64,000 bases of DNA from Capronia americana. Lineage: Eukaryota; Ascomycota; Eurotiomycetes; Chaetothyriales; Herpotrichiellaceae. Below, in pieces: positions 46,283 to 57,690 of this stretch. Below the pieces are notes generated by a model, which saw only the letters and a list, made by a program, of their open reading frames with translations, ran no database searches and was not told the origin of the DNA. Position 1 is the stretch's first letter, and the number at the start of each line of letters is the position of its first letter. The stretch covers positions 1,426,001 to 1,490,000 of the forward strand of contig JADWQD010000005.1 of NCBI GenBank assembly GCA_016110215.1, written 5' to 3'. The translations under genes and the position numbers were made by a program.

Positions 46283-47771
46283 TCACTTCGGCCCCTGCCC
46301 CTTCTTGATTTTTTTCCTCCCTCCAGCCACCACAGGCCGTCTCCCAACCACGTCACTAACAGCCAACACCGTCCCACAGGTCAAGCACTCGCCCCGTTCA
46401 GGCGGTTCGCAAAAGATACTCAAGCAAATGCTGCACACGAACCCGACACTGACGACATTTCGGTGGCAGAAACACGCGGCTCGGAAGTCGACGTCTATTC
46501 GGGTGGGGAGGATCAGATGCGCGCTGCGCGTGGACGGCGAAGGGAGGAAGCTGGTGAGCAGGTACGTCAGGAGGGCTTGGGAGGCAGTCGTCTGAGCATC
46601 GGTGGACGCGGATTTGGGGTGCTTGGAGGCGTGCGACGGGGAGAGATGGGCGGGGATAAATATTCCGTGGGTCGCGTCGGCAGCTTGTTGCAGAAAAACG
46701 GTGGAGTTTGAACTTGAGGAACCCCCTGACGGTGATTGTGAGGGTGAGGGGGAGGGTGGGAGAGGCAATTGTAAGATGTCGATCGGGATGGAGAGTCTCT
46801 GGCACGCGAAGATGGCGTTCATGATGGGGATGTATTGGTGGGCTAGGTCTGTGGAGGGAGAGGCTGAGATGAGTAGGATGCGCGACTGGAGTGTTTGAGT
46901 TGCTCCTTCGCTTGTGCCAGGGGCGGGACCGTCTGCATTGCCGGTGTTGAGGGTTGTACCGATCAAGGACTCAGAGAGGAGGATGGATTCCCTGTTGATG
47001 TAGGACAGGGCGAGGGTGAGGGCGCCAGCGATCATAGTTGATGTGCTCGAGGTGATGGCGTCGGGGGATGTCGACGAGAGAAGGAGTGTGAGGTTGTGAA
47101 GGAGCTCTTCCTCGACGAGCCGGAAGGGACGGTATTTGCTGCCACTGTGGACCGCGGACGAGGGTGGCTTCACATTGAGTTTGATACTCGTGGTGTCTGA
47201 TGAGGGCCCGTTCAGTTTAAGTCTTTTCGCCGAGTCTGAGAGGTGGGTGTCCCGAAGTTGGTCTCCCGCTTGGGACTGATGCTTTGTGTGATGTCGGTCT
47301 GCTGCCAATCGGGGGAGCTTTTGCTCTGTGGGTGACGGGTAGAGCCATTGTGCCTTGTCGCAATGAGAAGCGATGACGGCGACCTTGTTTGTATAGTTTG
47401 CAGCCAGGTGAGCATTGATAAAGACTAGCAGATTGGCGACCGCGCTTGATAGAGGAAGCGATGACGACAGCAACGCCCATGCCGCCGGGTTGGTGTCGAG
47501 GACGATTGTCAACAGGGAGGGTGATTGTTCTGTTGCTGGTCGTTGTTAGTATCGGCAGCCTTGCGTGGTTCGATGGCAGAGCCTTGCGCCATCTGGTGTG
47601 GCGATGAATATGCAGATGATGATTGGCCGGAAACAGAAGGGATAGATATCTCGTCGGTCTGGAACCTGCGAGGAGCGGCAAAACTTGCAGGATGAGGCAT
47701 AGTCTGGGTCTTGGATGTTACTTACAGTGAGACGGCTTGTCAAAGTGCTCGGAAGCATCGACTGCGTTCAT
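46283..47771 (-). CDS. tfb4: TFIIH core subunit TFB4 (p34)
   Basis: Two exons, 47771-47726 and 47535-46283, with a 190-nt intron carrying a TACTAAC branch point close to its acceptor; 432 residues. Exon 1 gives MNAVDASEHFDKPSH. SLLTIVLDTNPAAWALL is the first strand of the von Willebrand A fold and is followed by LLVFINAHLAANYTNKVAVIASH. IPIMNAIFACQRLSIPIDIL is the late vWA helix and strand. The C-terminal zinc module is ACFCHR ... VCSICLSIFCEP ... CLTCGT. Tfb4 pairs with Ssl1 in the TFIIH core needed for RNA polymerase II initiation and nucleotide excision repair. Two low-complexity inserts (about 85-125, and PSPSPSQSPSGGSSSSNS at about 270) are longer than in yeast. Confidence 0.92.
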
Positions 47772-49167
47772 GATGGAAGCGGAAGGAAATTAGAAATCAA
47801 ACGCGATCTAGTGAGTGGGTTTGATGGATTCGATCACAGCAAAATTGTCGTTGGTGAGGGAGCGAGGTGACGTCGGCGTTGAGGAGCGAACTTCGTCGCC
47901 TGTTGGACTTTGATTTTGTTGTTGGCCCTGGTGCATGAGTGATGCTACGAATGACAATCTGCGGGCGTCGTTGCCTCTCAATCGTTAGCCACAGCGAAGC
48001 ATGGGCCTCACTGCCCCAAGTCTCAGTCGAAGGGGTGCCAGCTCCGAAGAGAGAAAGTTAGGCGTTATCGCCCTGGAAGAGGCAGGAAGCCGCGGCGCCT
48101 ATTGATTGTGCCTAAGCGAACCCTTTGGGCGCCGTCCGGTGCTATTTTGGGCGCCCGATGATCTTTCAGATAGGCACTGATAGGCGAACTGCGCTCTCGC
48201 GCCCAGAGAGATGATGAAAATGCTTCTCGCTTGTTCAGTCTCGACACGTGGGTGGATTGCTGGGTGTGAATTCAGGCAGTGAAGGTTGAATGATAAGAAC
48301 CTCAACAGTGACATGTGCTAGGCATACGTCCTTGCTATGCCTTGCGCTGCCTCAACAGGAGTACATAGTCAATGCTGCAGAATGCAGTGTACATGTAGGT
48401 ACAATATGACGGCCAGGTGAGTCAGAGGTCAGGATGGGGCACATGCTAATTTCCGTTCGGCGATACTTTCTATTTGACTTCGCAGCCGGGTGGATTTTCT
48501 CCCCCTTTATGGTGTCTGTATAACTAAACCGACTGCCATTCAGTGCACGCCAAATCTGGCCCTATCTCGAGTGTTGCGTCTTGGAAGAGCAGCCTTTGCA
48601 GTGGAGCAGAATTTTGCATCCCACGTGGACGTTTGCATCTCTTCTCACCTGGCTCATTCCTCTCTTTTGGCCACAAGAAGCAAATTCCATTCGCTGTTCC
48701 GCTGCCTCCCCATCCAATAAAATCTGCACATCGTGTCGCCATTTGCTCTCACGAAATCCTGACCGCGACTCCTCGCAAGAAGCAGCCTTACGCTTCACTT
48801 TCTTCTCCTCGTACGGCCGTCTCGTCCCTCGTCGGCCAACGCCTGCATTCAACTGCCTGCCTACATACGCCTGCAATTGACAACAAGCATATCTCATCAG
48901 CTGACCAACTCGCACCTGTTCTCTTCGCTTCTTTGCCGCCGTTCAACCCAAAAAAAATATCATCCTCCCGCCCTCCCGCCTTCCGCCAACACCCTCTTGC
49001 CATCCACCGTAAAAATAATGGTCTGCACTCTCTGATCTCACGTCACCCGGCCTCGAAGACTTATTACTCATTCACCCTCTCCCTCGAGCGTCAAACTTTT
49101 TTCACTGCTTCTGAGGGTCCTCAACCTTTCTTTCTCCCTGTCGCTGCCCGCCTGAAGCATTGCACCA
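47772..49167. promoter_or_regulatory. Divergent promoter region of tfb4 and the UCS gene
   Basis: About 1.4 kb. From 48640 to 49140 the plus strand is strongly C/T-rich (CTCCCGCC, TTCTTCTC) and looks like a long leader of the UCS gene. It carries a 238-residue open frame (48543-49259) that overlaps the real start out of frame and has no recognisable family; I treat it as fortuitous. Confidence 0.55.
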
Positions 49168-51780
49168 ATGTCTGCTTCAATAAAGGTAGCAGCCCAGCGG
49201 ATGAACCGAAAATTATCCGAAGAACGCGATTCCCAACGTGCCTCGCTGCTGGCCAATGAAGCCGTCAACCTTTTTCATGTCGGTGACAAAGTGGTATGTG
49301 GCTCTCCCAGCACAAGGTCCTGTAGCCAGCTTCTAATGGTCTCATAGCAAGCGTCGAGGAAGTTGAGGGAGGCTGCTGCTCTGGGCCATGCCAATCCAGA
49401 TGTTCAGGCGGCCCTCGTGACGATTCACAATGATGATCAGCTGAATTCGCCACTTCTGGATCTGGTCAGGAGGTATGCCCTGTACCACAATAACCCCGCC
49501 GGAGATGAAGCCGTCAAATACTTGAAGGGGTCTGAGGCTGCCAATGCTGCCGCCGTCGCTCTCGAGTGCATGCAAATCCTTCTGGAGTGCCGCCAATCTA
49601 CCATGTCCGATGCCCAAGACTTTATCGTTGCCGAGTTAGCCCGGCAGAGTCCAACTGTCCGAAAATATCTTGCTACCGAGCTACAAGCATCAACAACGTC
49701 CTTTTTCGAGAATATCTATGAGCGAGGTGATGACGCCGCCAACTGTCTCCGATCCATCGTGCTGGACGACAATCTCTGGCCATCGGAAGAGGTCAGGCTC
49801 CGAGTGGAAGACGATCTGTTCCAGCTCTTCCTCGCAAAGCTGATGGAGACTGGCCACGATCATGACGGCCGTGCCCTCAAAGGCATTGCTCTCTTGCTCA
49901 TTGCTGATACTCAGAGACTGCACACTTTTGTCGACCAGGAAGCATTCGAGGCTGTAATGGGTTCCTTGGACTTAAGGCTGCCCGCAGACGTCCGAGGTCA
50001 GGCAACCCTCGTCCTCTCCAAATACTTCGAGGCTGCCGAAACTTCGGGTCAAGCATATCTTGCCAACTACGTCAAATCGCATGTCGAACGCAGAAAGGGC
50101 GATGACCTCGTCCTTGCCTTCTCAGGCGCAGCACATCTCTTTCCCGTTATACCTCAACTAGTGGCGCAGCTTTTCCTGACCGAGGGCTTCCTTGCTTCGA
50201 TCATGCCTGTTCTGGACAGGAAGTTCAGCAGCCCTATTGTTCATGATGCCTTCCTCAACCTTCTCAATGCGGCTTGCATGGATGGAGCATGCCGGGCGGC
50301 GATTGCACAATACTGTGCCAGCTGGCTGTCAGATAAAGTCAGCAACGGTACTGGCAAACAGCCATCTGTGGCAGCCACTGTGTTGGCCAAGCTGAGGACA
50401 TCTGGCCTGGGTGTCAAAATCGGGAATCAGAGAGCCGACAAGGCGGATGATGATGTTAGTGAACTTGTTGATCTTTTCAAGAACTCCCTTGCCGTTGTTG
50501 AAGAAGGAAAGACTGTTTCTGACTCAATTGAAGGCCTTGCGTATACATCTTTGAAGTCCGAGGTCAAAGAATCACTGGCCAAGGATCGGAAATTTCTGAA
50601 AGCCCTCCTCGACACTCTCGATGAACATCATGATTCCCCAGAAGTCGTGGTCGGTGGACTAAGTATCATCTCTAATCTGACACAATATGCGCCCAATCTG
50701 TCGGAGGAACAGAAGAAGATTTCACAGTTGAAGGCGTACGCCAATGCTACGAAACCCGTCGAACCGAGCCCATTGGAGAACGACGAGCACGTTCGAGCAC
50801 GTTGCTCTGCAGTGGTGGAGGCTGGAACTGTCGCATCACTAACCAGATTAAACAGAGGCAGATCTCCGGCTACAGCGCAGCTCAGTGATAAGATCCTTCT
50901 GTCGCTGTCCAAGAACCCAAAAGACCGAGGCAAGCTCGCTCAGCAAGGCGCTGTCAGGCTTCTCGTGTTGCATGCTCAGAGGAGCCTGAACGCGGAGGGC
51001 AGCTCTCAGCACAACACCGATGCTGCTCACGCATTGGCCAGAGTCCTAATATCACTGAACCCGGCACACATCTTCCCGGGAGGATCGACACCCGACATCA
51101 CCGACGCCGTCCCGCCCCTTGTGGCGCTGCTGAAGCCACCAGGTGGGGAAGTCCTGGTGGACCAGGCTCGCGATCTACTTCCTGTATTCGAGAGTCTACT
51201 CGCACTGACGAATCTCGCATCCGCTCCGAACCCCAGTGCCGCATCTTTCATCACCAAATCCGCCTGGGATGAAATCGAAGACCTTTTACTTGGAAACAAC
51301 GAGCTTATTCGCCGCGCCGCATGCGAACTGATCTGCAACTTAACTGTGATACCCACCGGCGCAGAGAAATTTGCGGATGGCTCAAAACGAGCAGCTCAGA
51401 GACTGCACATTCTCGTCGCCATGGCGGACGTAGAGGATCTGCCAACAAGACGGGCCGCTGGCGGGGCGTTAGCGATGCTGACCGAACAATATGCGACTGT
51501 CATATCCGCAATCCTCGATCTGAAACGTGCTCCGGAAATCCTATTGGAGTTGTGCCAGGACGAGGATTCTGCCGTTGTGCATCGAGGTCTTGTCATCGTG
51601 AAGAACATGGTCTGTTGTGACGAAGAAGATACCCAGAACAAGGACTTAGCGCTAAGAGCTCGAGATGCCTTCAAGAAGAAAGACGAGATTGAAAAGTTGA
51701 AGAATGCACTAAAGAAGACGAAGGAGCCAGAGTTATTCGGAATCGGCGTCCAGGCCCTGAAAGTCCTCGTCGAGAAATAA
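49168..51780 (+). CDS. UCS-domain myosin chaperone (She4/Rng3/UNC-45 family)
   Basis: Two exons, 49168-49293 and 49348-51780, with a 54-nt intron; 852 residues. Nearly the whole chain is armadillo-like alpha-helical repeat, e.g. NAAAVALECMQILLECRQS, RALKGIALLLIADTQ, VVVGGLSIISNLTQYAPN and RRAACELICNLTV, then DSAVVHRGLVIVKNMV near the C-terminus. This fits the UNC-45/Cro1/She4 central and UCS regions. The first 80 residues (ANEAVNLFHVGDKVQASRKLREAAALG) look like short TPR-type helices; fungal members usually lack the three-repeat Hsp90-binding TPR block of animal UNC-45. The protein folds and stabilises myosin motor heads for actomyosin function. It converges on the mitochondrial-type gene, 818 bp apart. 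Confidence 0.9.
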
Positions 51781-52597
51781 GAGGCTCTCTCTGGGACCGC
51801 CGAAAAATGGAGACTTGGATACCTTCTCAACCTCCGGCGGCATCAGGGACAGGACATGCTCCAGCTTCTCATGTTCACCAGTTCGGAACGCTCTCCGAAC
51901 ACAATCTGAATTGTGTCTCTCAGTTCTGAATGGTGATCGGCCCGGAGAAAACCAGACATTCACTCTCTCGGAGTCACTGCAATGTATTTGCTAGATCAGC
52001 GGGCTGAAGAAATCATTGGTTCGAGGCAGCATTTTGTCGCCAAGGCGTCCTATCGAAGTTGGAGTTGGGGTTTTTTGTAGACAAACTCATACCGGCCATT
52101 TTGCGACGCGCAGAGCTGCCGGCTCACCTTGCATAGCATAGCACAGCAGCATCGGACGTCCGGTCAAAGGATCCAGGGATAGAGGGATTTCCACATTGAA
52201 CCATCCATCATTGATGAGATCCGGTAGGAGTTATCTTAGCGCATATAGCATCACACGACGAGTGGATACAGTAAAGGACCAAGTTCGTGCCATCATTGTA
52301 TTTCGTGTCGCTGAAGCGGCATCTACGGCCAACCGACTGAGGAGACTGATGTAGTCAGTCTGGATGTGCACGGACCATCTTGGATCTGTTAGTAAGGACG
52401 GCGAAGCAAAAGGATTCGACGTCTGCAGAAAGTGCTGGTGAGCAAACAACTATCCAACCAAGGGCCCAAGGTTCACCAGCATCACAGAGGCAAGGGATGG
52501 ATCGTCATCGATTTCGTTTCATAAAGCTTGAGTATGTACAACCATAACTTAATCGTCGCTACAGAGCTTCCTTCCTATGCCCAAGCCGTCGGGGAGG
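51781..52597. other. Convergent spacer
   Basis: Joint 3' flank; nothing recognised. Confidence 0.5.
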
Positions 52598-55468
52598 CTA
52601 CAAGTAGTTCTCCCCGCTCAGTCGGACTGGATGAGTTTTCGGGATCGCCTTCATGTGAGCAATCATCGCCCTCGCCCTCCCGCCTGCTCCCGGACCGGAC
52701 AGGTCCGCCTGGACTGTCGTTGAGGAGTAGGCTCTGCTGCGAACTTTGTTGAATGCGTAGAAAACCTTGTTGATGGTTGGGGCTTTGACGCCATGCGGCC
52801 GGCCGTCTGTGGTTGTGCTACTATCGCCGAGCTCGTCTTGGGACTGGGAAATGGTCTCTTTTCTTATCGTTGATGGCTGTGTCGGTTGTCCTGCTGTTCT
52901 CGATAGAGACTCCATGATGTTCTGAGACCTTGGTTTTTCCAGGGGTGGCGGTCCTCCCGTTGCATTCTGTTCCGTCTTCGTGTTGATGGAACTGAGTTTT
53001 CTTACCGGGGGCTTCGTTCGTTGAACAGGGGTCGAGTTCGAACCCTGCTTTCCCTTTCGTGCTTCGCTCTGCAATGAAAAATCGTCTTGGTGTATCTGCT
53101 TCACTGTGCCTCTGGTGGGTGCTTGGCTTTGCGATTGCCCATTCACGAGTCTAGCAGCCGCTTTCAACTCCGTGATCTCTTGGCGAGTCTGTACACGTTC
53201 TTGCTCGTACATCTCGTTAAGTCTTCTCAGCTTTTCGAACTCGTGTTTCAGCTCTTGAAGTTGTTCGGACATTTCGACAGTGCTGTTGAACCATTTTTGT
53301 GACCTCTCAGTGTCATCTTCTAGCCAGGACTGTTGGCGGCTGGCAGCAAGAGCCGATCTGACTTTCAACTGTAGAATGATGGCTTCTTGGGCTTCAAATC
53401 TGCCCTTCAATTTTTCATAGCCTTCTTTAGTTTCGTGCACTTCTTCGGCCACACGGGCAGCGCTTTGGATCCATCGTTCTTGCCTTCCAGCCGCTTCCTT
53501 CTCGTGTGAATTTTGACGTAAGAGAGCAAGGTCAAGTCTGGCCTTCATCTCCGAGATGAGAACATCTTGCTCCGCCAGCTTGCTTTGTAGCCTTTCGAGT
53601 TCCGGCATGGCGAGTCCAACAGTGTTGTCAGAGTGCGCAGAGATTTGTCCTCGTCTTCGCACAGCGTAATGCTGGTTAGGACGGGAAGCGGTAGATGGCA
53701 TAAGGATAAGATCGTCATCAGCGTCTCCCTGCTGCTTTGCCGCGCTCGCTTGCGGCGTAGGTGAAAGCTGTTCGAGCAAGGATCGGCATGCGTACTGAAA
53801 AGACCTGGCTTTGTCTTGGATAGAGCATGCTTCGGTGTCGTCCGGAAGAGGCAACGCTTGCCACTCGAGGAGGATACTGCGTGTCCTAGGATGGAACTTC
53901 CTGGAGTCATTCTGTGGTCTTTGCACGAGCGGAGGGCCAATCCCAGAATCCACGGCCGCATCAAGGATCGCCGTATATTCTGCGAGTTTGCGGCAACGCA
54001 CACACAAATCCAACATGCGGTATATCACACGGGCCAAGCGATCAATTGATTCATTTGCCATTGACAGTGCGTGGTCGACAGATCGTTGGATCCATTTTTT
54101 GCCCTCTTCCCAATTTCCGTGCTGCGAGTGATAAGCGAGGAAGCTCCTGAACAAATCGTCTTTCCACTGGCTCCCGTAGTCAGCCTCCCGAAGCAGGCTT
54201 AGCCATGCTTCAGCTCGGTCGGGCTGTTCACATCTGAGAGCAACGTAGACCAGAGCCATCAGAAGCCTTGGATTCAAGGTGGCCGGTACGGGCAAGTCCA
54301 GTCCGTGGACACGTGTCTTCTCCCATTTGTGGATCACATTTAGCGGATTATCGGAATTCGCAATATAGTGCAGCAAGTTATTCAGTGACCGAGAGTCGCA
54401 AGCCCGTCCAATTTGCAAGAGCATGTAGAAGAGTGCAGGATCCGAAAGGGGTAGCGTGCTATTTTTCAGAGCAGCAGCGGCGTGGTAGGCAAGGCTATAG
54501 CTCCCAATCTTGGACAGCGATCGGATGAGCATAACATAGACAGATATGCTCGGTACTTCTTTGCTCTGAAGGATGGCTTTTCCATACCCGTCAACTAGCC
54601 CCAGAAGCGAAAGATTTCCAGTATCGAAGTCCACCGTCAAGTCTTGGATGGTCCGCTGAAGAGCGCCTCGATTTGCCTGCGCTTGTATCTGGGGAGCCGC
54701 ATAGAAAAGGTCGTCCAGATTTCGCAGAGAGCGCATCTGCTTGCGGGTCAAAGCTAGCATTTGAACCAAGCGGTCCGTATCTGTGGGAAGGCTAGCCCCA
54801 GTGAGAGCATCGAGGCTTTCAACGGCTGCAACATCGACTGGGTCGTCCTCGGGAGTTAACGAATAGAACGGGTTGGTACCGATGCGGAGGTGTAGGAGCA
54901 TCCTGAGAGCGAGAGTGATCGCATTCAGGCGATGGTAGCGCCGAAAATCGGATAACTGCTCGGGCGAGAATTCTTTGGCTGAGAGCACCTCCCGTATTGG
55001 GGCATTCTCATCCGTAGACACCTCGTTTTCGACAGCCGTGTCTTCCTCCCAACTTGGCATCTCAATTTCCCAGGGGATCTGGTCGTCCTCAAGTTCCACC
55101 TGTTGATGCGCCGCCGTAGCATAGCCCCTCCGTTGTTGATAGAGCCCATGGTGGATGTCACGGAGCTGGAGTGAGCTTCGAAGCCGCTGCTCCTGCTCCC
55201 TCAATTGAGTTATCTCGTGGTTGATTGCAGCAAGTTTGTCATCCCAATCTCTTCGTTGTTTTGCCTTCCAGCTAGTGTCCACAAATAGAGCAGCGGCGAG
55301 GACGGGAGTCAGAAGAAGGGTGAATACGTGCTCGGCGAAGCTTGGTCGGCGCCTCGGAGGTCTGGTGGCAGTCTTGCGGACGAGCGTGGCACTGAAAGAG
55401 TCGACGCATGAGAGATGATGCGAGGCCGTCAGTCTAGGTCGAGAAGCTTGAGTCCATAATCCTCGCAT
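52598..55468 (-). CDS. Large mitochondrial-type protein with helical repeats and coiled coil
   Basis: Single exon, 956 residues, not a family I can name. The first 45 residues are basic and Ser/Thr-rich without acids apart from one Asp, as in a mitochondrial presequence. A hydrophobic stretch (VFTLLLTPVLAAALFV, about 49-64) could be an inner-membrane anchor. A central helical region (about 165-560) has repeat-like segments such as ISVYVMLIRSLSKIGSYSLAYHAA and PRLLMALVYVALRCEQPDRAEAWLSLLREA, reminiscent of pentatricopeptide or TPR hairpins, which would suit a role in mitochondrial RNA handling. Residues about 640-790 are heptad-like coiled coil (LERLQSKLAEQDVLISEMKA, then LQELKHEFEKLRRLNEMYEQ). 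The C-terminus is Ser/Gln/Lys-rich. The PPR comparison is by eye and weak. Confidence 0.6.
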   Translation of the reverse strand: MRGLWTQASRPRLTASHHLSCVDSFSATLVRKTATRPPRRRPSFAEHVFTLLLTPVLAAALFVDTSWKAKQRRDWDDKLAAINHEITQLREQEQRLRSSLQLRDIHHGLYQQRRGYATAAHQQVELEDDQIPWEIEMPSWEEDTAVENEVSTDENAPIREVLSAKEFSPEQLSDFRRYHRLNAITLALRMLLHLRIGTNPFYSLTPEDDPVDVAAVESLDALTGASLPTDTDRLVQMLALTRKQMRSLRNLDDLFYAAPQIQAQANRGALQRTIQDLTVDFDTGNLSLLGLVDGYGKAILQSKEVPSISVYVMLIRSLSKIGSYSLAYHAAAALKNSTLPLSDPALFYMLLQIGRACDSRSLNNLLHYIANSDNPLNVIHKWEKTRVHGLDLPVPATLNPRLLMALVYVALRCEQPDRAEAWLSLLREADYGSQWKDDLFRSFLAYHSQHGNWEEGKKWIQRSVDHALSMANESIDRLARVIYRMLDLCVRCRKLAEYTAILDAAVDSGIGPPLVQRPQNDSRKFHPRTRSILLEWQALPLPDDTEACSIQDKARSFQYACRSLLEQLSPTPQASAAKQQGDADDDLILMPSTASRPNQHYAVRRRGQISAHSDNTVGLAMPELERLQSKLAEQDVLISEMKARLDLALLRQNSHEKEAAGRQERWIQSAARVAEEVHETKEGYEKLKGRFEAQEAIILQLKVRSALAASRQQSWLEDDTERSQKWFNSTVEMSEQLQELKHEFEKLRRLNEMYEQERVQTRQEITELKAAARLVNGQSQSQAPTRGTVKQIHQDDFSLQSEARKGKQGSNSTPVQRTKPPVRKLSSINTKTEQNATGGPPPLEKPRSQNIMESLSRTAGQPTQPSTIRKETISQSQDELGDSSTTTDGRPHGVKAPTINKVFYAFNKVRSRAYSSTTVQADLSGPGAGGRARAMIAHMKAIPKTHPVRLSGENYL

Positions 55469-56080
55469 GGCCCCAAATGAGACCTGCCCACCGCCAAAAC
55501 CGACGCGTTAGCACGTAGGAGAGGTGGTTGCGTTCTTGGGGAGAGGTGGGATGATCGCGGTTGAGATCAATGGTCCTGCAATGGAGCTCGGAATTCACCG
55601 GTATTCCGCGTAGCTTGGCAGCTCAAGCTGCTCGTTGCCGCATTTAATAGCTATCACCTCACGACTCACCCTTCCTCTCACCCTTCTCTCACCTGGAACA
55701 CGACGTCAATCAGCATCGAAACTTTCAGACTCTTAGAATAGATGAAGATATTTCCGAGGTCATGATTCTCTCCTTCGTACGAGAGCTCCAAGGTCTGATT
55801 TCCGACTTGGAGGGCATAACGCCCCCCTCTTGTCTATATCATGCGATCCTCGTTCCATCGACTCAGGTTGCCAAAAGCAATGGTACAGTAGCTTTCCATA
55901 CCAAAAAATTCACATGATGTCCTCGCCCGCGGCATCCGATACCGTTTAAGAACCGCGACATGCTTCTGCAACTTCGTCAATAATGTACATGCACCAACTG
56001 TGTCCTGTCGTGCTTGACATAACAGATCGAATGTATTCTGTCTGATGAAATAGACCTCAGCAACTCAATGCAGATAAAAA
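55469..56080. promoter_or_regulatory. Divergent promoter region
   Basis: 612 bp between the mitochondrial-type gene and the GPI-type gene; nothing specific recognised. Confidence 0.45.
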
Positions 56081-56968
56081 ATGAAGTCTTTTCTTCTCCT
56101 TCCCCTAATATTTGGTTTCATCAGCTGTGATGACCATTCAGACACTGAACACACAGAAGATGATCATCCTTCAACGTCTGTTGCGACGTATGCGTCAGCA
56201 ACCTACGCCTCTACTACAACCCATCATTCGGAGACTGATCACACAAGCGAAGATCACACCTCGACCGCTTATGCGAGTACTTCAACACATCCCTCTGACA
56301 CAGAGCACTCTTCAGCGACTGTTACTACTCATCATTCAGAGACAGATCATCCATCAGTTTACACCTCTACGCATCACTCCGAAAGCAATGATCATTCGTC
56401 AAATCCCGGGTACAGCTTCACCACAGGTGTTATTACGACAACAGGGAAGCTATCAACCGGCGTCATATGCGGACAGTTAATTCCCACAGCCACCCCCACA
56501 ATAACAGCCTTTTGTCCAATCCTTTCAGCCCACCCAATGCAGATGGCTATGATGGAACCTGACTCACAATGCCCGGACTCGGGAAACGGCAATTTCCATT
56601 ATATGATGAATGGGATGGACGTGGACCGCATGTGCTGCACCTTCTCTGCGACTCTAACCCGAGTTGGATCATCACTTGGCTGTTGTCCTTGTGGTGCCAG
56701 ATGCACAGGTAGCCTGCCGCAGGTACAGAACTGGTATGATAGAGCTGGTAAGTTCTTCTATTTTTCTATTCGAAGGGCACTCTACAATACTAACACTAAT
56801 CTAGGTCAAGTGGTTCTTACAACTGGGCCCATCCCAGTGAGCGGTACATCCACGGCCAGCAGAGGAAGTGCAACTTCAGCATCTCTTGGCTGGGGGAGCT
56901 TGACGAACTGGCCTCTCGCTGCCGGTAGCATTTTTCTTACTTTGTTATTGGCAGGACAAGCTTTCTGA
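56081..56968 (+). CDS. GPI-anchor-type His/Ser/Thr-rich repeat protein
   Basis: Two exons, 56081-56747 and 56805-56968, with a 57-nt intron (GTAAGT donor, TACTAAC branch point, CTAG acceptor); 276 residues. Reading through would also stay open, but the perfect splice signals favour removal, giving WYDRAGQVVLTTGP. MKSFLLLPLIFGFIS is a signal peptide. Residues about 20-110 consist of near-repeats of a T-H-H-S-E-T-D-H-type unit with Ser/Thr, likely heavily O-glycosylated. A conserved-looking cysteine module follows (CGQL ... FCPI ... CPD ... MCCTF ... LGCCPCGARCTG). The end is a Ser/Thr stalk with a C-terminal hydrophobic tail (LAAGSIFLTLLLAGQAF) typical of GPI addition. Probably a wall or plasma-membrane surface protein. 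The histidine-rich repeats could bind metal, an inference from composition only. Confidence 0.66.
   Translation: MKSFLLLPLIFGFISCDDHSDTEHTEDDHPSTSVATYASATYASTTTHHSETDHTSEDHTSTAYASTSTHPSDTEHSSATVTTHHSETDHPSVYTSTHHSESNDHSSNPGYSFTTGVITTTGKLSTGVICGQLIPTATPTITAFCPILSAHPMQMAMMEPDSQCPDSGNGNFHYMMNGMDVDRMCCTFSATLTRVGSSLGCCPCGARCTGSLPQVQNWYDRAGKFFYFSIRRALYNTNTNLGQVVLTTGPIPVSGTSTASRGSATSASLGWGSLTNWPLAAGSIFLTLLLAGQAF
56150..56400 (+). repeat. Imperfect CATCATTCGGAGACTGATCA-type coding repeat
   Basis: At least three diverged copies of a 20-nt unit (start positions about 56222, 56330, 56373) and shorter partial copies encode the HHSETDH motif. Translation conserves it better than DNA, so it is an old internal duplication. 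Confidence 0.6.
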
Positions 56969-57690
56969 GACCCGACCTAAGCGTATCAATTCGGCGCGGT
57001 CATAAAGCGTGCCGCTTAGTAGACAGTTGCCATAGCATGATACTGGCCATTTCATAATGCACGGCGTTTCACCACGCCGAGTTGTCCATCATTAGAAGCC
57101 ACAGGAAACACAGACCAGAGTTTCGCCCCTCCGATTCGCGCTCTCGACCTTGCCAGGCTCCTTTTTACTTCTGTAGTAGCCCAAATACGCTGAAAGCCTC
57201 GGAACTGACGGATCTGTTGTAGCTATAATGTTAGTCGCTGAGGAGAAGAGGTTGTTGGGGTGATGATGCTAAGTAGAACCACGGTCTTTGCTCAAGTCTA
57301 TGGTTCGGGGATTCCAATAACCCCAAGTCATCTCTGGCCAACCGTCTATGCAATTCCTCGCAGGTTGACAATACCCGATACGTCCCCTTTGGCAAAGTCT
57401 GTCTCTTTTATAGATTATGTACCTAGCCAGGAACATTAACTCTTGGATGCTCCGTACTCCAAACTGGAACATTTTGTCTGTAATATCCTGCTACGCTACG
57501 CTCCGCAGGAAAATACTTAGTCCTGGCACTCACGTGGTTTGCTTGTGTACGGAGCACCTTGGCTCTCCGTATTCCGTACTCCACACCATTGACGCATGAC
57601 GCTCAACCCATCTGACTCGCTGCTCATTTCACGTTCAGAAGTCGCGTTTCGTCTCAATGCGAACCGCTCCCTCCCTGCGGCTCAGCTTGC
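56969..57690. promoter_or_regulatory. Intergenic region with repeated CCGTACTCC/CCGTATTCC motif
   Basis: Contains the promoter of the glycosyltransferase-like gene. CTCCGTACTCC (about 57450) and CTCCGTATTCCGTACTCC (about 57563-57581) form repeated copies 100-240 bp before the ATG; they may be regulatory or chance. Confidence 0.4.

Noticed and set aside
48543..49259. 238-residue plus-strand frame upstream of the UCS gene
   Set aside because: It lies in a C/T-rich leader, overlaps the true start out of frame, and has noise-like Ser/Pro/His composition with no known family.
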